64,000 nucleotides of DNA, taken from NCBI RefSeq assembly GCF_039904985.1, contig NZ_CP157005.1, forward strand, positions 4,359,501 through 4,423,500, written 5' to 3'. Under the pieces are notes generated by a model. The model did no database searches. It saw only the letters and a program-made list of their open reading frames with translations, and was not told where the DNA came from. Source of the DNA: Methylomonas sp. AM2-LC (GTDB lineage Bacteria; Pseudomonadota; Gammaproteobacteria; Methylococcales; Methylomonadaceae). A program made the translations under genes and the position numbers. Shown one piece after another: positions 11,851 to 20,141 of the stretch; positions within the stretch are counted from its first letter, which is position 1, and each line of letters opens with the position of its first letter.

Positions 11851-11881
11851 TTGACTCCATAACTAAATTCAAAAGAGTCAA
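11851..11881. promoter_or_regulatory. Inverted repeat upstream of the HTH gene
   Basis: TTGACTC at 11851-11857 and GAGTCAA at 11875-11881 form a perfect 7-bp inverted repeat spaced 17 bases, ending five bases before the start codon at 11887. It could be an operator for the small DNA-binding protein or an mRNA hairpin over its ribosome binding site. Confidence 0.4.
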
Positions 11882-11886
11882 GAAAC

Positions 11887-12213
11887 ATGCAAACAATTAC
11901 CTTACAAGATATTTCTGACCGTCTGGCCGTGCTAACAACGGCTGTCTTAAGTAATAAAAACGCTCTGAACCTCGATGAAGCCGCGGCCTTTACAGGGTTA
12001 ACCGCTTCCACAATTTACAAGCTAACATCCACTCAACAAATCCCCCACTACAAGCCGCGCGGCAAAATGTTGTACTTTGATCGGGCAGAGCTTGAATCAT
12101 GGCTATTATCGCGGCGCGTTAAACCTATCGACGAAATCGAACAGGCCGCAACTAATCACATTGTAGGAACCAACACTAATCAACATAAATCAATTAGTGG
12201 GGGTGCTAAATGA
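11887..12213 (+). CDS. AlpA/excisionase-family helix-turn-helix protein
   Basis: 108 residues with a central HTH_17-type domain: ALNLDEAAAFTGLTASTIYK followed by IPHYKPRGKMLYFDRAELESW. This domain is typical of excisionases and small regulators in phages and integrative elements. It probably controls excision of the element or the primase-helicase operon that follows. Its stop overlaps the next start codon (ATGA). Confidence 0.85.
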   Translation: MQTITLQDISDRLAVLTTAVLSNKNALNLDEAAAFTGLTASTIYKLTSTQQIPHYKPRGKMLYFDRAELESWLLSRRVKPIDEIEQAATNHIVGTNTNQHKSISGGAK

Positions 12214-12491
12214 GTAAGTTTTCTACAATTGAAATTCCACCTAATTGGCGTGTTATTTATCGTTTTACTGATATGAAAACCAACACACTAAAATTTCAAG
12301 AATTACCTGTATTTGGCGTTATGTGTGTTGAAGAGTCTTCAGAAGTAAAAGCAATAACACCTATTGGTTTAATTTCTTGCAATTTTGCATTTATAGGTGA
12401 TGACGGGCGCGTTTATAGTTGTACTAAAATCAGAAAGGAATTTAACTCAATTCAAGCGTGGAAAGATTTTTTATCAGACAGGATAAGTTAA
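12210..12491 (+). CDS. Hypothetical element protein, 93 aa
   Basis: Unrecognised small soluble protein. Its ATG overlaps the preceding stop as ATGA, and its stop directly abuts the next start codon, so it belongs to a tight operon with the HTH and primase-like genes. The sequence is predicted to be rich in beta strand, with motifs such as IGDDGRVYSC. No function is proposed. Confidence 0.7.
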   Translation: MSKFSTIEIPPNWRVIYRFTDMKTNTLKFQELPVFGVMCVEESSEVKAITPIGLISCNFAFIGDDGRVYSCTKIRKEFNSIQAWKDFLSDRIS

Positions 12492-13424
12492 ATGACCTGG
12501 CGACATATAGAAGATACATGCCGCGCGGCCTGCCTGGTTGTTGGAGTCGAATTTAAAACCGTTCCCAGTGATGGCCGATGGCATACGGCTAATTTATTGG
12601 ATGATCATAAAGGCCGTAATGATGGTCGAATTAAGGTTTTTCCAGATCAACAAGGGGGAATTGTTTGGAACCACAAAACAGGTGATAGGCAAACATTTTT
12701 TATCAATAGTGTTGGTAAAGGTGTTTCGTTATCCCCTGAAGAACGGCGGCGTATTGAGACTGAACAAGCAAAACGGCAAGCTGAACAGTTAGATATCTTA
12801 GAAAAAGCTGCACAAAGGGCTGTTTCTATCTGGTCTGAAGCCTTGCCCGCGCCGGTTGATCATCCTTACTTAGTAAGGAAACAAATTAAGCCTTACTCGC
12901 TACGTGTTGGTAAGTGGAAACGGGTTATTAAAACCGATAGTGGACAACGTAAAACACTGATTATAAACAACTCGCTATTGCTGCCTTTGTTTAATGAGTC
13001 GGGCGCTATTCGTAGTATGCAGGCAATATTTCCTGAAACACACTCCGATTTTGGCCGTGATAAGGACTTTATACCTGGTGGCGGTTTAGCTGGTTTGTTC
13101 TGGTGGATTGGTGCAAAAACTGAAACTGTTTTGATAGCAGAGGGATTTGCTACAGGCGCAACGCTGCATGATGAAACAGGTTATCGCGTCTATTTGGCGT
13201 TTACGGCTAATAATTTATTAGCGGTTGGCCGGATTGTTAGAGAAAAACTGCCAGATGCATCAATTATTTTTTGCGCCGATAACGATAAAACAGCCGGTAA
13301 TCCCGGCTTAACTAAAGCTACAGAAGCGGCGGCCTATGTGGGTGGAAGCGTGGCCGTGCCGCCGATCTGGGGGGATTTTAACGAATATGCTATATTTTTA
13401 AAGGCTGGTAATCATGTCAGATAA
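12492..13424 (+). CDS. TOPRIM-domain primase-like protein
   Basis: 310 residues. The C-terminal half carries a TOPRIM fold: LIAEGFATGATL near residue 217 provides the conserved glutamate, and IIFCADNDKT near 255 the DxD pair. The middle contains DHPYLVRKQI and LLLPLFNESGAIRSMQAIFP, seen in TraC-like and P4-alpha-like primases of plasmids and satellites. The N-terminal part has no visible zinc finger. It likely primes replication of the element together with the ATPase encoded next, whose start overlaps by 11 bases. Confidence 0.82.
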   Translation: MTWRHIEDTCRAACLVVGVEFKTVPSDGRWHTANLLDDHKGRNDGRIKVFPDQQGGIVWNHKTGDRQTFFINSVGKGVSLSPEERRRIETEQAKRQAEQLDILEKAAQRAVSIWSEALPAPVDHPYLVRKQIKPYSLRVGKWKRVIKTDSGQRKTLIINNSLLLPLFNESGAIRSMQAIFPETHSDFGRDKDFIPGGGLAGLFWWIGAKTETVLIAEGFATGATLHDETGYRVYLAFTANNLLAVGRIVREKLPDASIIFCADNDKTAGNPGLTKATEAAAYVGGSVAVPPIWGDFNEYAIFLKAGNHVR

Positions 13425-15402
13425 TAATGAAAACAAGCGTGTTTTAGCCGTTGTTAATTCTGCCAAGAAAGCACCAAGCAAAGTAAAGGGTAGCAAGAGC
13501 AGTGGTGATGGCACAGAAAAAAACGAGGGCTTACGGTTTGGTCAATATCAAATAATCAATAACGCATTTAATCGCATAAAAACCAAAGAGGGCGGTATTG
13601 AAATTACAATTCCATTATGTAATTTTACTTGTAAAATTCTTGAAGAAATCTTTTTTGATAGCGGTCTAAGTGATGAAATTAAATTAAAAATTGAAGGAAT
13701 ACGGCAAGATGGCAAGCCATTATCGGCTTTTGATATACCGCTCAACCGCTTCACGTCTAGTCAAGGTGGTTGGCAAAACGACGCGTGGGGCATGTTGCCG
13801 CGGATTGCAACTGGTTCAACTGTAAAGGAAAGCTTAAGGGATTGCGTTCACCACTATTCACAATTAAACGGTGATATTCCTAGACGTACCGTATACAAAT
13901 ATATGGGATGGAAGAAAATTAATGATAAATGGCATTACTTGACACCAACAGGTGCAATAACTGAAAGCGGTCTGATTAATTCAATAAAGGTTGATTTAGG
14001 AACTGGTCACATGGGTTTGTATGGTTTACCAGCGCCTTTGACAGGAGAACCGCTTAAGCAGGCCGTAAATGATGCGTTAATGCTATTAAAAGTTTGTCCT
14101 AATAAGCAGCATATTGGCATTGCATTACTGGCCGCAATTGCCCGCGCCCCACTTGGCGAGTGTTTACATACAGATTTTGCTTTATGGCTACACGGTAAAT
14201 CAGGTTCTCGAAAATCAGCTTTAGCGTTTATTGCTCAAGGTTTTTTCGGTAAATTTGAGGATAAAGGATTTCCCGCAAATTGGGGCGATACAGGCACCGA
14301 CATTGAAGCAAAAGCCTATCAAGCAAAAGATGCATTCTATGTAATTGATGACTATAAGCCTATCGGTGGTGAAAGAGACGTTAAGGCGCTTGAAAAAATA
14401 GCAGACAGAATAATTAGGGGAACCGGAAACCAAAGCGGGCGCGGTCGGCGCGGCGCTGGAATGGAGGAAATGGCAGCTTATTATAATCGGTCAATGACGT
14501 TAATAACTGGTGAGGACGTGGCACCTGGTCAATCGTTGATTGGTAGGTTATTGGTTCTTGAAATGTCTCCTGGTGACATTGACCTTTCAATTTTAAATAA
14601 AATGCAAGATGCATCTAGGGCTGAAAAGCTTTCAGGCTTAATATCTGCTTATGTGCAATGGTTAGCGCCTAAATATGATCAACTTAAGCTTGATTTGCCC
14701 GTTATAGTTAAACAGTATAGAGATGCGGCAGACCGGGATAAGATTGCTACATCCCATTCAAGAGCACCTACCATTTATGCCAACATGGTTGCTAGTTCTG
14801 AAATTTTTCTGGAATTTCTTGAGGATATTGGCGTTATTAGTAGTGAGCAAAGCAATAATTTACTATCCAACTTTGAAATAAGTCTACAGGGATTACTTAA
14901 AGAACAAAATTCCTACCAAGCAGATCAAGATGAATGTAATCGGTTTATTGAGTTGTTAAGAGCCGCATTAAGTGGCGGGAATGCTCATATTTCCGACAGT
15001 AAAACCCAAGAAGAACCCGCAACAAGGCCGCATTCATTTGGTTGGATAAATATGGGCATTGGTGATGATAAAGTTTATCAACCTAAAGGGGATTTGATCG
15101 GGTGGTACGTTGCCCCAAAAAACAACCGGCCAAGTAAGATTTTCTTACAAAAGGACATGGCTTATCAGGCCGCCCAAAGATGCGCTACAACACAAAAGCA
15201 AACATTTCATAGCGGTAGTATGGCTTCTTTATGGCGGCTGTTACTTAATAAAGGTTGGATAGAACCAGATAATAGTGAGGGTAAGCCAAGGCCAGACCCG
15301 AAAAAACGTATTGATGGTGTTTATCATCGTGTTTTAGTTTTACGTGAAGATGTATTGTTTCCACCTGCCCCAGTGGTAAAAGATAGTGAAGACGACGATT
15401 AA
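13414..15402 (+). CDS. DUF927-type P-loop ATPase, putative replicative helicase
   Basis: 662 residues. The central domain has a Walker A GKSGSRKS at 261-268 and a Walker B-like FYVIDDYKP near 310, in the setting (LHTDFALWLHGKSGSRKSAL) typical of DUF927 ATPases found beside primases in plasmids, phage satellites and islands. The N-terminal 40 residues are low-complexity and basic. Overlap with the primase-like gene implies coupled translation and a joint role in element replication. The candidate origin begins directly after its stop codon. Confidence 0.83.
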   Translation: MSDNNENKRVLAVVNSAKKAPSKVKGSKSSGDGTEKNEGLRFGQYQIINNAFNRIKTKEGGIEITIPLCNFTCKILEEIFFDSGLSDEIKLKIEGIRQDGKPLSAFDIPLNRFTSSQGGWQNDAWGMLPRIATGSTVKESLRDCVHHYSQLNGDIPRRTVYKYMGWKKINDKWHYLTPTGAITESGLINSIKVDLGTGHMGLYGLPAPLTGEPLKQAVNDALMLLKVCPNKQHIGIALLAAIARAPLGECLHTDFALWLHGKSGSRKSALAFIAQGFFGKFEDKGFPANWGDTGTDIEAKAYQAKDAFYVIDDYKPIGGERDVKALEKIADRIIRGTGNQSGRGRRGAGMEEMAAYYNRSMTLITGEDVAPGQSLIGRLLVLEMSPGDIDLSILNKMQDASRAEKLSGLISAYVQWLAPKYDQLKLDLPVIVKQYRDAADRDKIATSHSRAPTIYANMVASSEIFLEFLEDIGVISSEQSNNLLSNFEISLQGLLKEQNSYQADQDECNRFIELLRAALSGGNAHISDSKTQEEPATRPHSFGWINMGIGDDKVYQPKGDLIGWYVAPKNNRPSKIFLQKDMAYQAAQRCATTQKQTFHSGSMASLWRLLLNKGWIEPDNSEGKPRPDPKKRIDGVYHRVLVLREDVLFPPAPVVKDSEDDD

Positions 15403-16150
15403 AACAAAATACCCCAATGTATTTTTGGGTATATTCCCAGTTTTTTACTGCACTTGGGTATACTCAAAGCCTTGCCAGCCCTAGTCTAGAGACGAATATA
15501 CCCAAAAACCCGTATTATTTTGAACACATACATACAATAGATTTTTAATTTGTTCTTTAGTCCTAGATTCTGAATGTTATATATATCTAATCCCCGCGCC
15601 CCGTCTCATATACGCCATAGGTTGGCTGGCTCTGTTGTTGCTATTAAGACTTAAAGCGGTATGGATTTAAATCCATACCTTACAAACTGGTAACGCACCC
15701 CCATGGGGGTATAAATCCCTAAAGCTAATTAATCACTTTGCGCTAGCCCAACCCCAGATAGTTACGGCAGTAATTAATATAAAAAAGCCCATATAGGGGG
15801 GGGTGGGTAAAAGTCTAAATTTGACACTGCCCTTTGCGTCGCCAGAGCTAAATTTTTACTAATGGGATTTTGAATACAAAAAACCAATTAATTAACAACA
15901 ACTTATCAATAAATAATGTAAATAATTTATTGCTTGTGGATAACTAAAATTCCATTTCTAGCATTAAATCAACACGTATACAGTAATGGTTAAGCCTCGC
16001 TTAAAAAAATAATTACTATATATATAAATATTAATAGGGATATTGGGTATATATAGCTGTATACCTTGCTACACTTAGCTTTGCGTATACCCAGAAATTA
16101 TTTTACTTATGGGTATATACCCAATTTTTTGGGTGTATTTTTGGATTTTG
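15403..16150. other. Candidate replication origin: TGGGTATA dyads plus DnaA box
   Basis: Non-coding, with AT-rich runs. TGGGTATA or its complement occurs at 15426, 15455, 15497 (complement), 16044, 16086 (complement), 16110 and 16116 (complement). The last two make a perfect 14-bp palindrome, TGGGTATATACCCA, at 16110-16123; 15426-15439 is a near palindrome. A consensus DnaA box lies between the two clusters. Placement directly downstream of primase and helicase genes suggests an origin or regulator-binding region. No experiment supports it yet. Confidence 0.55.
15935..15943 (-). promoter_or_regulatory. DnaA box TTATCCACA
   Basis: Perfect consensus DnaA box on the minus strand, flanked by AT-rich sequence (AATAATGTAAATAATTTATT) and by TGGGTATA dyads on both sides. 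Confidence 0.5.
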
Positions 16151-16169
16151 CAGCACTTAGGGCAATACG

Positions 16170-17220
16170 ACTAACATAAGCAGGTTGGCCGCCTTGCCCG
16201 GATCGACAGTCAGCCGGTATACCTGGTCAGCCTTGCCATGATCGGCAGCCAGTCGGTGCGCCTGGTCAGCCTTGCCCTGATCGACGGCCAGCACGTTACC
16301 TGGTCGGCCTTACCCATATCGGCAGCCAGCCGGTAAGTGTAGTCAGTCTGTGTATTTAGCAACCACAATTAAGCCGCCCACCTCTTTGGCGTAAATCGTT
16401 GGGTGCGGGGCATACTGAGCACCTTTGGGTAAGGAAAGTTATTTGATGAGTTGTGTTAACTAAAATCAACCCTGCCCAGATCGGCAGCCAGTCAGTGTAC
16501 CTGGTCAGCCTTGCCATGATCGGCAGCCAGTCAGTGTACCTGGTCAGCCTTGCCCTGATCGACAGTCAGCCGGTATACCTGGTCAGCCTTGCCATGATCG
16601 GCAGCCAGTCGGTGCGCCTGGTCAGCCTTGCCCTGATCGACGGCCAGCACGTTACCTGGTCGGCCTTACCCATATCGGCAGCCAGCCGGTAAGTGTAGTC
16701 AGTCTGTGTATTTAGCAACCACAATTAAGCCGCCCACCTCTTTGGCGTAAATCGTTGAGTGCGGGGCATACTGAGCACATTTGGGTAAGGAAAGTTATTT
16801 GATGAGTTGTGTTAACTAAAATCAACCCTGCCCAGATCGGCAGCCAGTCAGTGTACCTGGTCAGCCTTGCCCTGATCGACAGTCAGCCGGTATACCTGGT
16901 CAGCCTTGCCATGATCGGCAGCCAGTCGGTGCGCCTGGTCAGCCTTGCCCTGATCGACGGCCAGCACGTTACCTGGTCGGCCTTACCCATATCGGCAGCC
17001 AGCCGGTAAGTGTAGTCAGTCTGTGTATTTAGCAACCACAATTAAGCCGCCCACCTCTTTGGCGTAAATCGTTGGGTGCGGGGCATACTGAGCACCTTTG
17101 GGTAAGGAAAGTTATTTGATGAGTTGTGTTAACTAAAATCAACCCTGCCCAGATCGGCAGCCAGTCAGTGTACCTGGTCAGCCTTACCCAGATCGACAGC
17201 TAGTCGGTTTACCTGGACAA
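16170..17220 (+). repeat. 39-bp tandem repeats nested in 317/356-bp macro-repeats
   Basis: A 39-bp unit (core GATCGGCAGCCAGTC with CCTGGTCAGCCTTGCC) is repeated in blocks at about 16199-16333, 16479-16689, 16835-17006 and 17152-17220. Between blocks lies a 145-bp spacer, nearly identical at 16334, 16690 and 17007. Copies two and three of the whole unit start 356 and 317 bases apart; the difference is exactly one 39-bp unit. The unit length is a multiple of three, so open frames of 79 and 66 codons appear, but they lack good start signals and I do not call them genes. The role is unknown. Confidence 0.9.
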
Positions 17221-17228
17221 CTTAACTT

Positions 17229-17450
17229 ATGTTTACGGAAGCCTTGACAGCGTTACATACAGGGTTCAGAATTAAACCACCTTACAGCAGTAAGGACGGG
17301 ATTTGCACCCCGACAAACAAAGGCGGTAAAACGCCACTTTTTACAGTGGCTTTTTTGTGCGCGTCATTCTGCGTGGCTTACTTCCATGCTATCTGTTATG
17401 GCGTGGCTATTTGGGCAGCCGTAAGGTTGGCCGGTGCCTTTGTCCGGTAG
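17229..17450 (+). CDS. Possible Ash/Icd-like small protein, 73 aa
   Basis: An ATG-initiated frame with a hydrophobic C-terminal half (TPLFTVAFLCASFC, then YGVAIWAAVRLAGAFV). It recalls the small Ash/Icd-like frames often seen in phages and satellites before replication or regulatory genes. A terminator-like hairpin lies inside the frame at 17333-17356, so the region may instead be an RNA regulatory leader. Low confidence as a protein-coding gene. Confidence 0.35.
   Translation: MFTEALTALHTGFRIKPPYSSKDGICTPTNKGGKTPLFTVAFLCASFCVAYFHAICYGVAIWAAVRLAGAFVR
17333..17356 (+). terminator. Intrinsic terminator-like hairpin
   Basis: GCCACT (17333-17338) pairs with AGTGGC (17345-17350), followed by six T residues. 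It lies inside the possible 73-aa frame and upstream of the two small genes, so it could act as an attenuator. Confidence 0.5.
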
Positions 17451-17529
17451 TGCAAACCCACTTAGCCACGTCGCCACATTGATTTGCACCAATGGGCGGC
17501 GGTTGTTCACTTTACAAAGGAAAACCGAC

Positions 17530-17838
17530 ATGTCTAAACCTACCCAAATTTCAATTTTCAAAAAACTTAATGCAAGCGAAATAAGCTCTTTAGCGACATA
17601 TTTGGAAAAAATAGAACAATCTCAACGTGCAATTGCATCGTGCGCCAAATTACTTTACATGTTTCAGCTTGATGATGAATGCGGCGGCGAAATTCCGGAA
17701 AATGTTAAAACAGGTTATGTTAAAGGCGGGTTGTTAGAAGCAATACAACTAGCCGTTAATGAAATCGATTGTTTAATTGAAGATTTAGGAACACAAGCCC
17801 AATTTGCAAAAAAGTTAAATCTAGGCGGTGCACAATGA
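17530..17838 (+). CDS. Hypothetical element protein, 102 aa
   Basis: Unrecognised soluble, mostly helical protein with an acidic C-terminal half. I start it at ATG 17530 because AAAGGA lies just upstream at 17518-17523; the frame is open farther upstream (to about 17434) but without a convincing ribosome site. It overlaps the next gene as ATGA, so the two are a translationally coupled pair. Confidence 0.65.
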   Translation: MSKPTQISIFKKLNASEISSLATYLEKIEQSQRAIASCAKLLYMFQLDDECGGEIPENVKTGYVKGGLLEAIQLAVNEIDCLIEDLGTQAQFAKKLNLGGAQ

Positions 17839-18128
17839 TCGATTTATTATTTGATAAAGCAAAGGGTTGTTTATCGACTAAAGATATTAAAAGCCTTGCA
17901 AGTTATCCTGACTATATTGAGATGCAGTCAGAAAGCATAGCTGATACGTTGGATTTTGTAGCAATGGTTATTGCTGATGATTCCCGCAAAAATTTTATAA
18001 GCCTTGATAAAGTTGCTTCAATTTTATGGGGTTTGTCGTATCGAGCAAGGGATGTTGCCAAATTAACATCTATTGCTAGTGAAGCTGAATATTTGTTAAG
18101 CGTCTATAAAGACAACCGGTCATCCTGA
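17835..18128 (+). CDS. Hypothetical element protein, 97 aa
   Basis: Unrecognised small helical protein, translationally coupled to the preceding gene through an ATGA overlap. It is followed by a good bidirectional terminator. Paired small helical proteins in such elements can be toxin-antitoxin or regulatory pairs, but no family motif is visible, so this is only a thought. Confidence 0.62.
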   Translation: MIDLLFDKAKGCLSTKDIKSLASYPDYIEMQSESIADTLDFVAMVIADDSRKNFISLDKVASILWGLSYRARDVAKLTSIASEAEYLLSVYKDNRSS

Positions 18129-18152
18129 TTTAATCACTGTCGCTAATAAAAG

Positions 18153-18176
18153 GCCGGTATAGTGACCGGCTTTTTT
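18153..18176. terminator. Bidirectional intrinsic terminator
   Basis: GCCGGT (18153-18158) pairs with ACCGGC (18165-18170), followed by TTTTTT. On the opposite strand the stem is followed by CTTTTATT. It separates the two small plus-strand genes from the convergent recombinase gene and probably stops both. Confidence 0.8.
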
Positions 18177-18178
18177 AT

Positions 18179-18736
18179 TTAGGCTGAAATTATCTTGTAA
18201 AGGGTTGGTCTGCTAATACCATAATCTTTAGCTAGTTTGCTTTTGTCCTCACCTAGTGTTGCCTTGGCTTTGATTTCTGCGGTTTGTTCTGCGGTAAGTT
18301 TGGATGGTGCGCCTAGTTTTTTACCTTGTGCTTTGGCGGCCTCTATGCCCTCGCGTTGTCTTTCTTTGATTAAGGTTCTTTCAAATTCTGCAAACGCGCC
18401 TAACATTTGTAGCATAAGTGTTTGCATGGGTGAAGTGTTGGAAGCTTCAAAGGTTAGGTGTTCTTTGTAAAATTTAACTGTTACACCTTTTGCCGTTAAG
18501 GTTTCGATGATGGTTTGCAGGTCTTTTAAATTTCTGGCTAAACGGTCGATGCTATGAACGTGCAATATATCGCCGTCTCTAAGATGGTTTGTGCAGTTTG
18601 TCAGTTCTGGCCGGTTAGCATCTTTGCCGCTGGCCTTATCGGTAAATGTACGATCTAGTTGCACATCCACTAATTGGCGTTCTGTGTTTTGAGATGTTGA
18701 GCTTACTCTAATGTATCCAATATTTTGACCTTTCAT
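18179..18736 (-). CDS. Serine recombinase (resolvase/invertase family)
   Basis: 185 residues, the usual length of small Tn3-type resolvases and invertases. The catalytic serine is S12 in GYIRVSS. Supporting motifs are HSIDRLARNLKDL, GAFAEFERTLIKERQREGI, and a C-terminal HTH (SKLAKDYGISRPTLYKI). I start at ATG 18736; a GTG nine bases upstream is in frame. Three palindromic GTGTAAA-type sites lie directly upstream, as expected for a res site. It may resolve multimers of the circular element, or may be the remnant of a transposon. Confidence 0.92.
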   Translation of the reverse strand: MKGQNIGYIRVSSTSQNTERQLVDVQLDRTFTDKASGKDANRPELTNCTNHLRDGDILHVHSIDRLARNLKDLQTIIETLTAKGVTVKFYKEHLTFEASNTSPMQTLMLQMLGAFAEFERTLIKERQREGIEAAKAQGKKLGAPSKLTAEQTAEIKAKATLGEDKSKLAKDYGISRPTLYKIISA

Positions 18737-18753
18737 AGTAACCACCCATTGAT

Positions 18754-18883
18754 GTGTAAATAAATATCTTAGAGTAATGTTAACAAGTGTAAAATAAATG
18801 TCAAATTAAGTTTATTTTACACGGTAGAATGCGGGTTTGCTGGGTGTCTGCAAAGTGTAAATTAATGTATACATTATTTACAC
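18754..18883. repeat. Putative res site with three GTGTAAA subsites
   Basis: Subsite nearest the gene: GTGTAAATAAATATC at 18754 with a weak partner ending near 18786. Middle subsite: GTGTAAAATAAA (18787-18798) and TTTATTTTACAC (18811-18822), perfect 12-bp arms in a 36-bp element. Distal subsite: an imperfect 29-bp palindrome at 18855-18883, GTGTAAA... to ...TTTACAC. Three such sites upstream of a serine resolvase match the classical res layout. Confidence 0.7.
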
Positions 18884-19187
18884 TGATTTGCGGTAGTAGA
18901 TGATTTTCGTATAGAGTGACTTTGTTCAGTCTATAATAGTGCCTAGCTTAGACGCTAAATTATCCAACCTTATTTCTTTACAATATTGTTGGTGTTTCTT
19001 CGTTACTCAGCTTAGCTACTCTGATTATTCGCTGATGAGTTTGTAACATTTTTTCAGAATTGCACTATAAACGATTTAATTAAAGTAACTATTGCTACGC
19101 GAGGCCTTTCGGTGTGTATAAGTTAGCGTTTTATAGTAAATCATAAGACTGAATAAAAACTATTTATATATACAATAAAGGATTTTG
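18884..19187. other. Intergenic region before the cargo operon
   Basis: About 300 bases between the res-like region and the cargo operon. I see no gene. It is expected to hold the promoter of the downstream pair. Confidence 0.4.
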
Positions 19188-20141
19188 ATGCATTCGTTAT
19201 TACCATATTCGATAAGATGCTATAACCCATCATTAACTGGCGACAGTGACAGTAAAAACAAATATGCACTGCTAGATAAAATTGGGCAATTTGATGTTTA
19301 TAATTTACTAAAAAGCTACATTGATTCACATATAAATTTTAAAATTGTTGAAGAGCATAAGCAAGTTTTCAGATTCAATAGTGTAGTATTTAATTCTGAT
19401 AAAAGAATTATATATGGTTGGCTTCAAGTTGGCATGTATGGAATAAAAACCGATATAATAAATATAGATACTGGTGAAGTTGATTTTGAGAAAGCTGTTA
19501 ATAATGCTGAAGTTATAAATCATTTTGTATATTTTTATTTGCCTAAAAATTTAAATAAAGGGATAGCTCTTCTTCATGCTCATGGCTTGCATGGGGTAAA
19601 AACATTGTTTTTTGAATTATTTAGTAAATATTTTAATCAAGTAACTAAACTTAACCTCCAAATGAATCCTTTATCTTATGAAAAAGCGGTTAACAAATGG
19701 ATGGATGGTAATATTGTAGAAATCAGATTAAATAAGTTTGATGGTTGGAAAGATCGTACTGATGCGCTTTTCAATGGTGGGAGTAATGAACATTCACTTA
19801 TTATAAAATCTATTAAAAAAGGTAAGATTTCAAATGCTATTGGTCAATTTAAGGATTGCTTGAATAAAAACTCTGATACAGCAAAAGCAATAGAGGTGTT
19901 GAGTTCTCATTGCTCTCAAGTTAAGACTGTTGTAGCACTAGGAAAACAAACTCGTATTTTTACAGTTGGAAACTCAGAGGCTCATACGATGTACTCAATA
20001 GAAGCGCCCGACGAATTAAAATTGGTGGATGGCAATCCAGAGTATACAGCTATACAGGAATGGTGTGAGGAAATATCAACAGAATTTTTTAACGAATTGT
20101 TTCCGGGAGTTGTCATGTATCCAAGTATTGAGGTTCCATAA
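19188..20141 (+). CDS. Unknown cargo protein, 317 aa, first gene of a pair
   Basis: I do not recognise the family with certainty. The protein is soluble, with a central stretch reading NHFVYFYLPKNLNKGIAL and HAHGLHGVKTLFFELFS, a pattern I associate with uncharacterised proteins encoded beside small membrane proteins in defence-type cargo. ATG 19188 is preceded by AAAGGA at suitable spacing. Its stop shares a base with the next start codon (TAATG), so it is co-translated with a four-helix membrane protein. Very AT-rich codon use compared with chromosomal neighbours. Anti-phage or abortive-infection function is inference only. Size and pairing resemble the Kiwa (KwaA/KwaB) layout, but the gene order is reversed and no homology is shown. 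Confidence 0.75.
   Translation: MHSLLPYSIRCYNPSLTGDSDSKNKYALLDKIGQFDVYNLLKSYIDSHINFKIVEEHKQVFRFNSVVFNSDKRIIYGWLQVGMYGIKTDIINIDTGEVDFEKAVNNAEVINHFVYFYLPKNLNKGIALLHAHGLHGVKTLFFELFSKYFNQVTKLNLQMNPLSYEKAVNKWMDGNIVEIRLNKFDGWKDRTDALFNGGSNEHSLIIKSIKKGKISNAIGQFKDCLNKNSDTAKAIEVLSSHCSQVKTVVALGKQTRIFTVGNSEAHTMYSIEAPDELKLVDGNPEYTAIQEWCEEISTEFFNELFPGVVMYPSIEVP

Noticed and set aside
16453..17009. Open frames of 79 and 66 codons in the tandem repeat array
   Set aside because: They only follow from the 39-bp unit being a multiple of three. They have GTG starts without a ribosome site and no family features.
16170..17220. CRISPR array
   Set aside because: The 39-bp units are directly adjacent with no unique spacers, and no cas genes are present.
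17434..17529. Longer start for the 102-aa element gene
   Set aside because: The extension overlaps the 73-codon frame and lacks a ribosome site; ATG 17530 follows AAAGGA.
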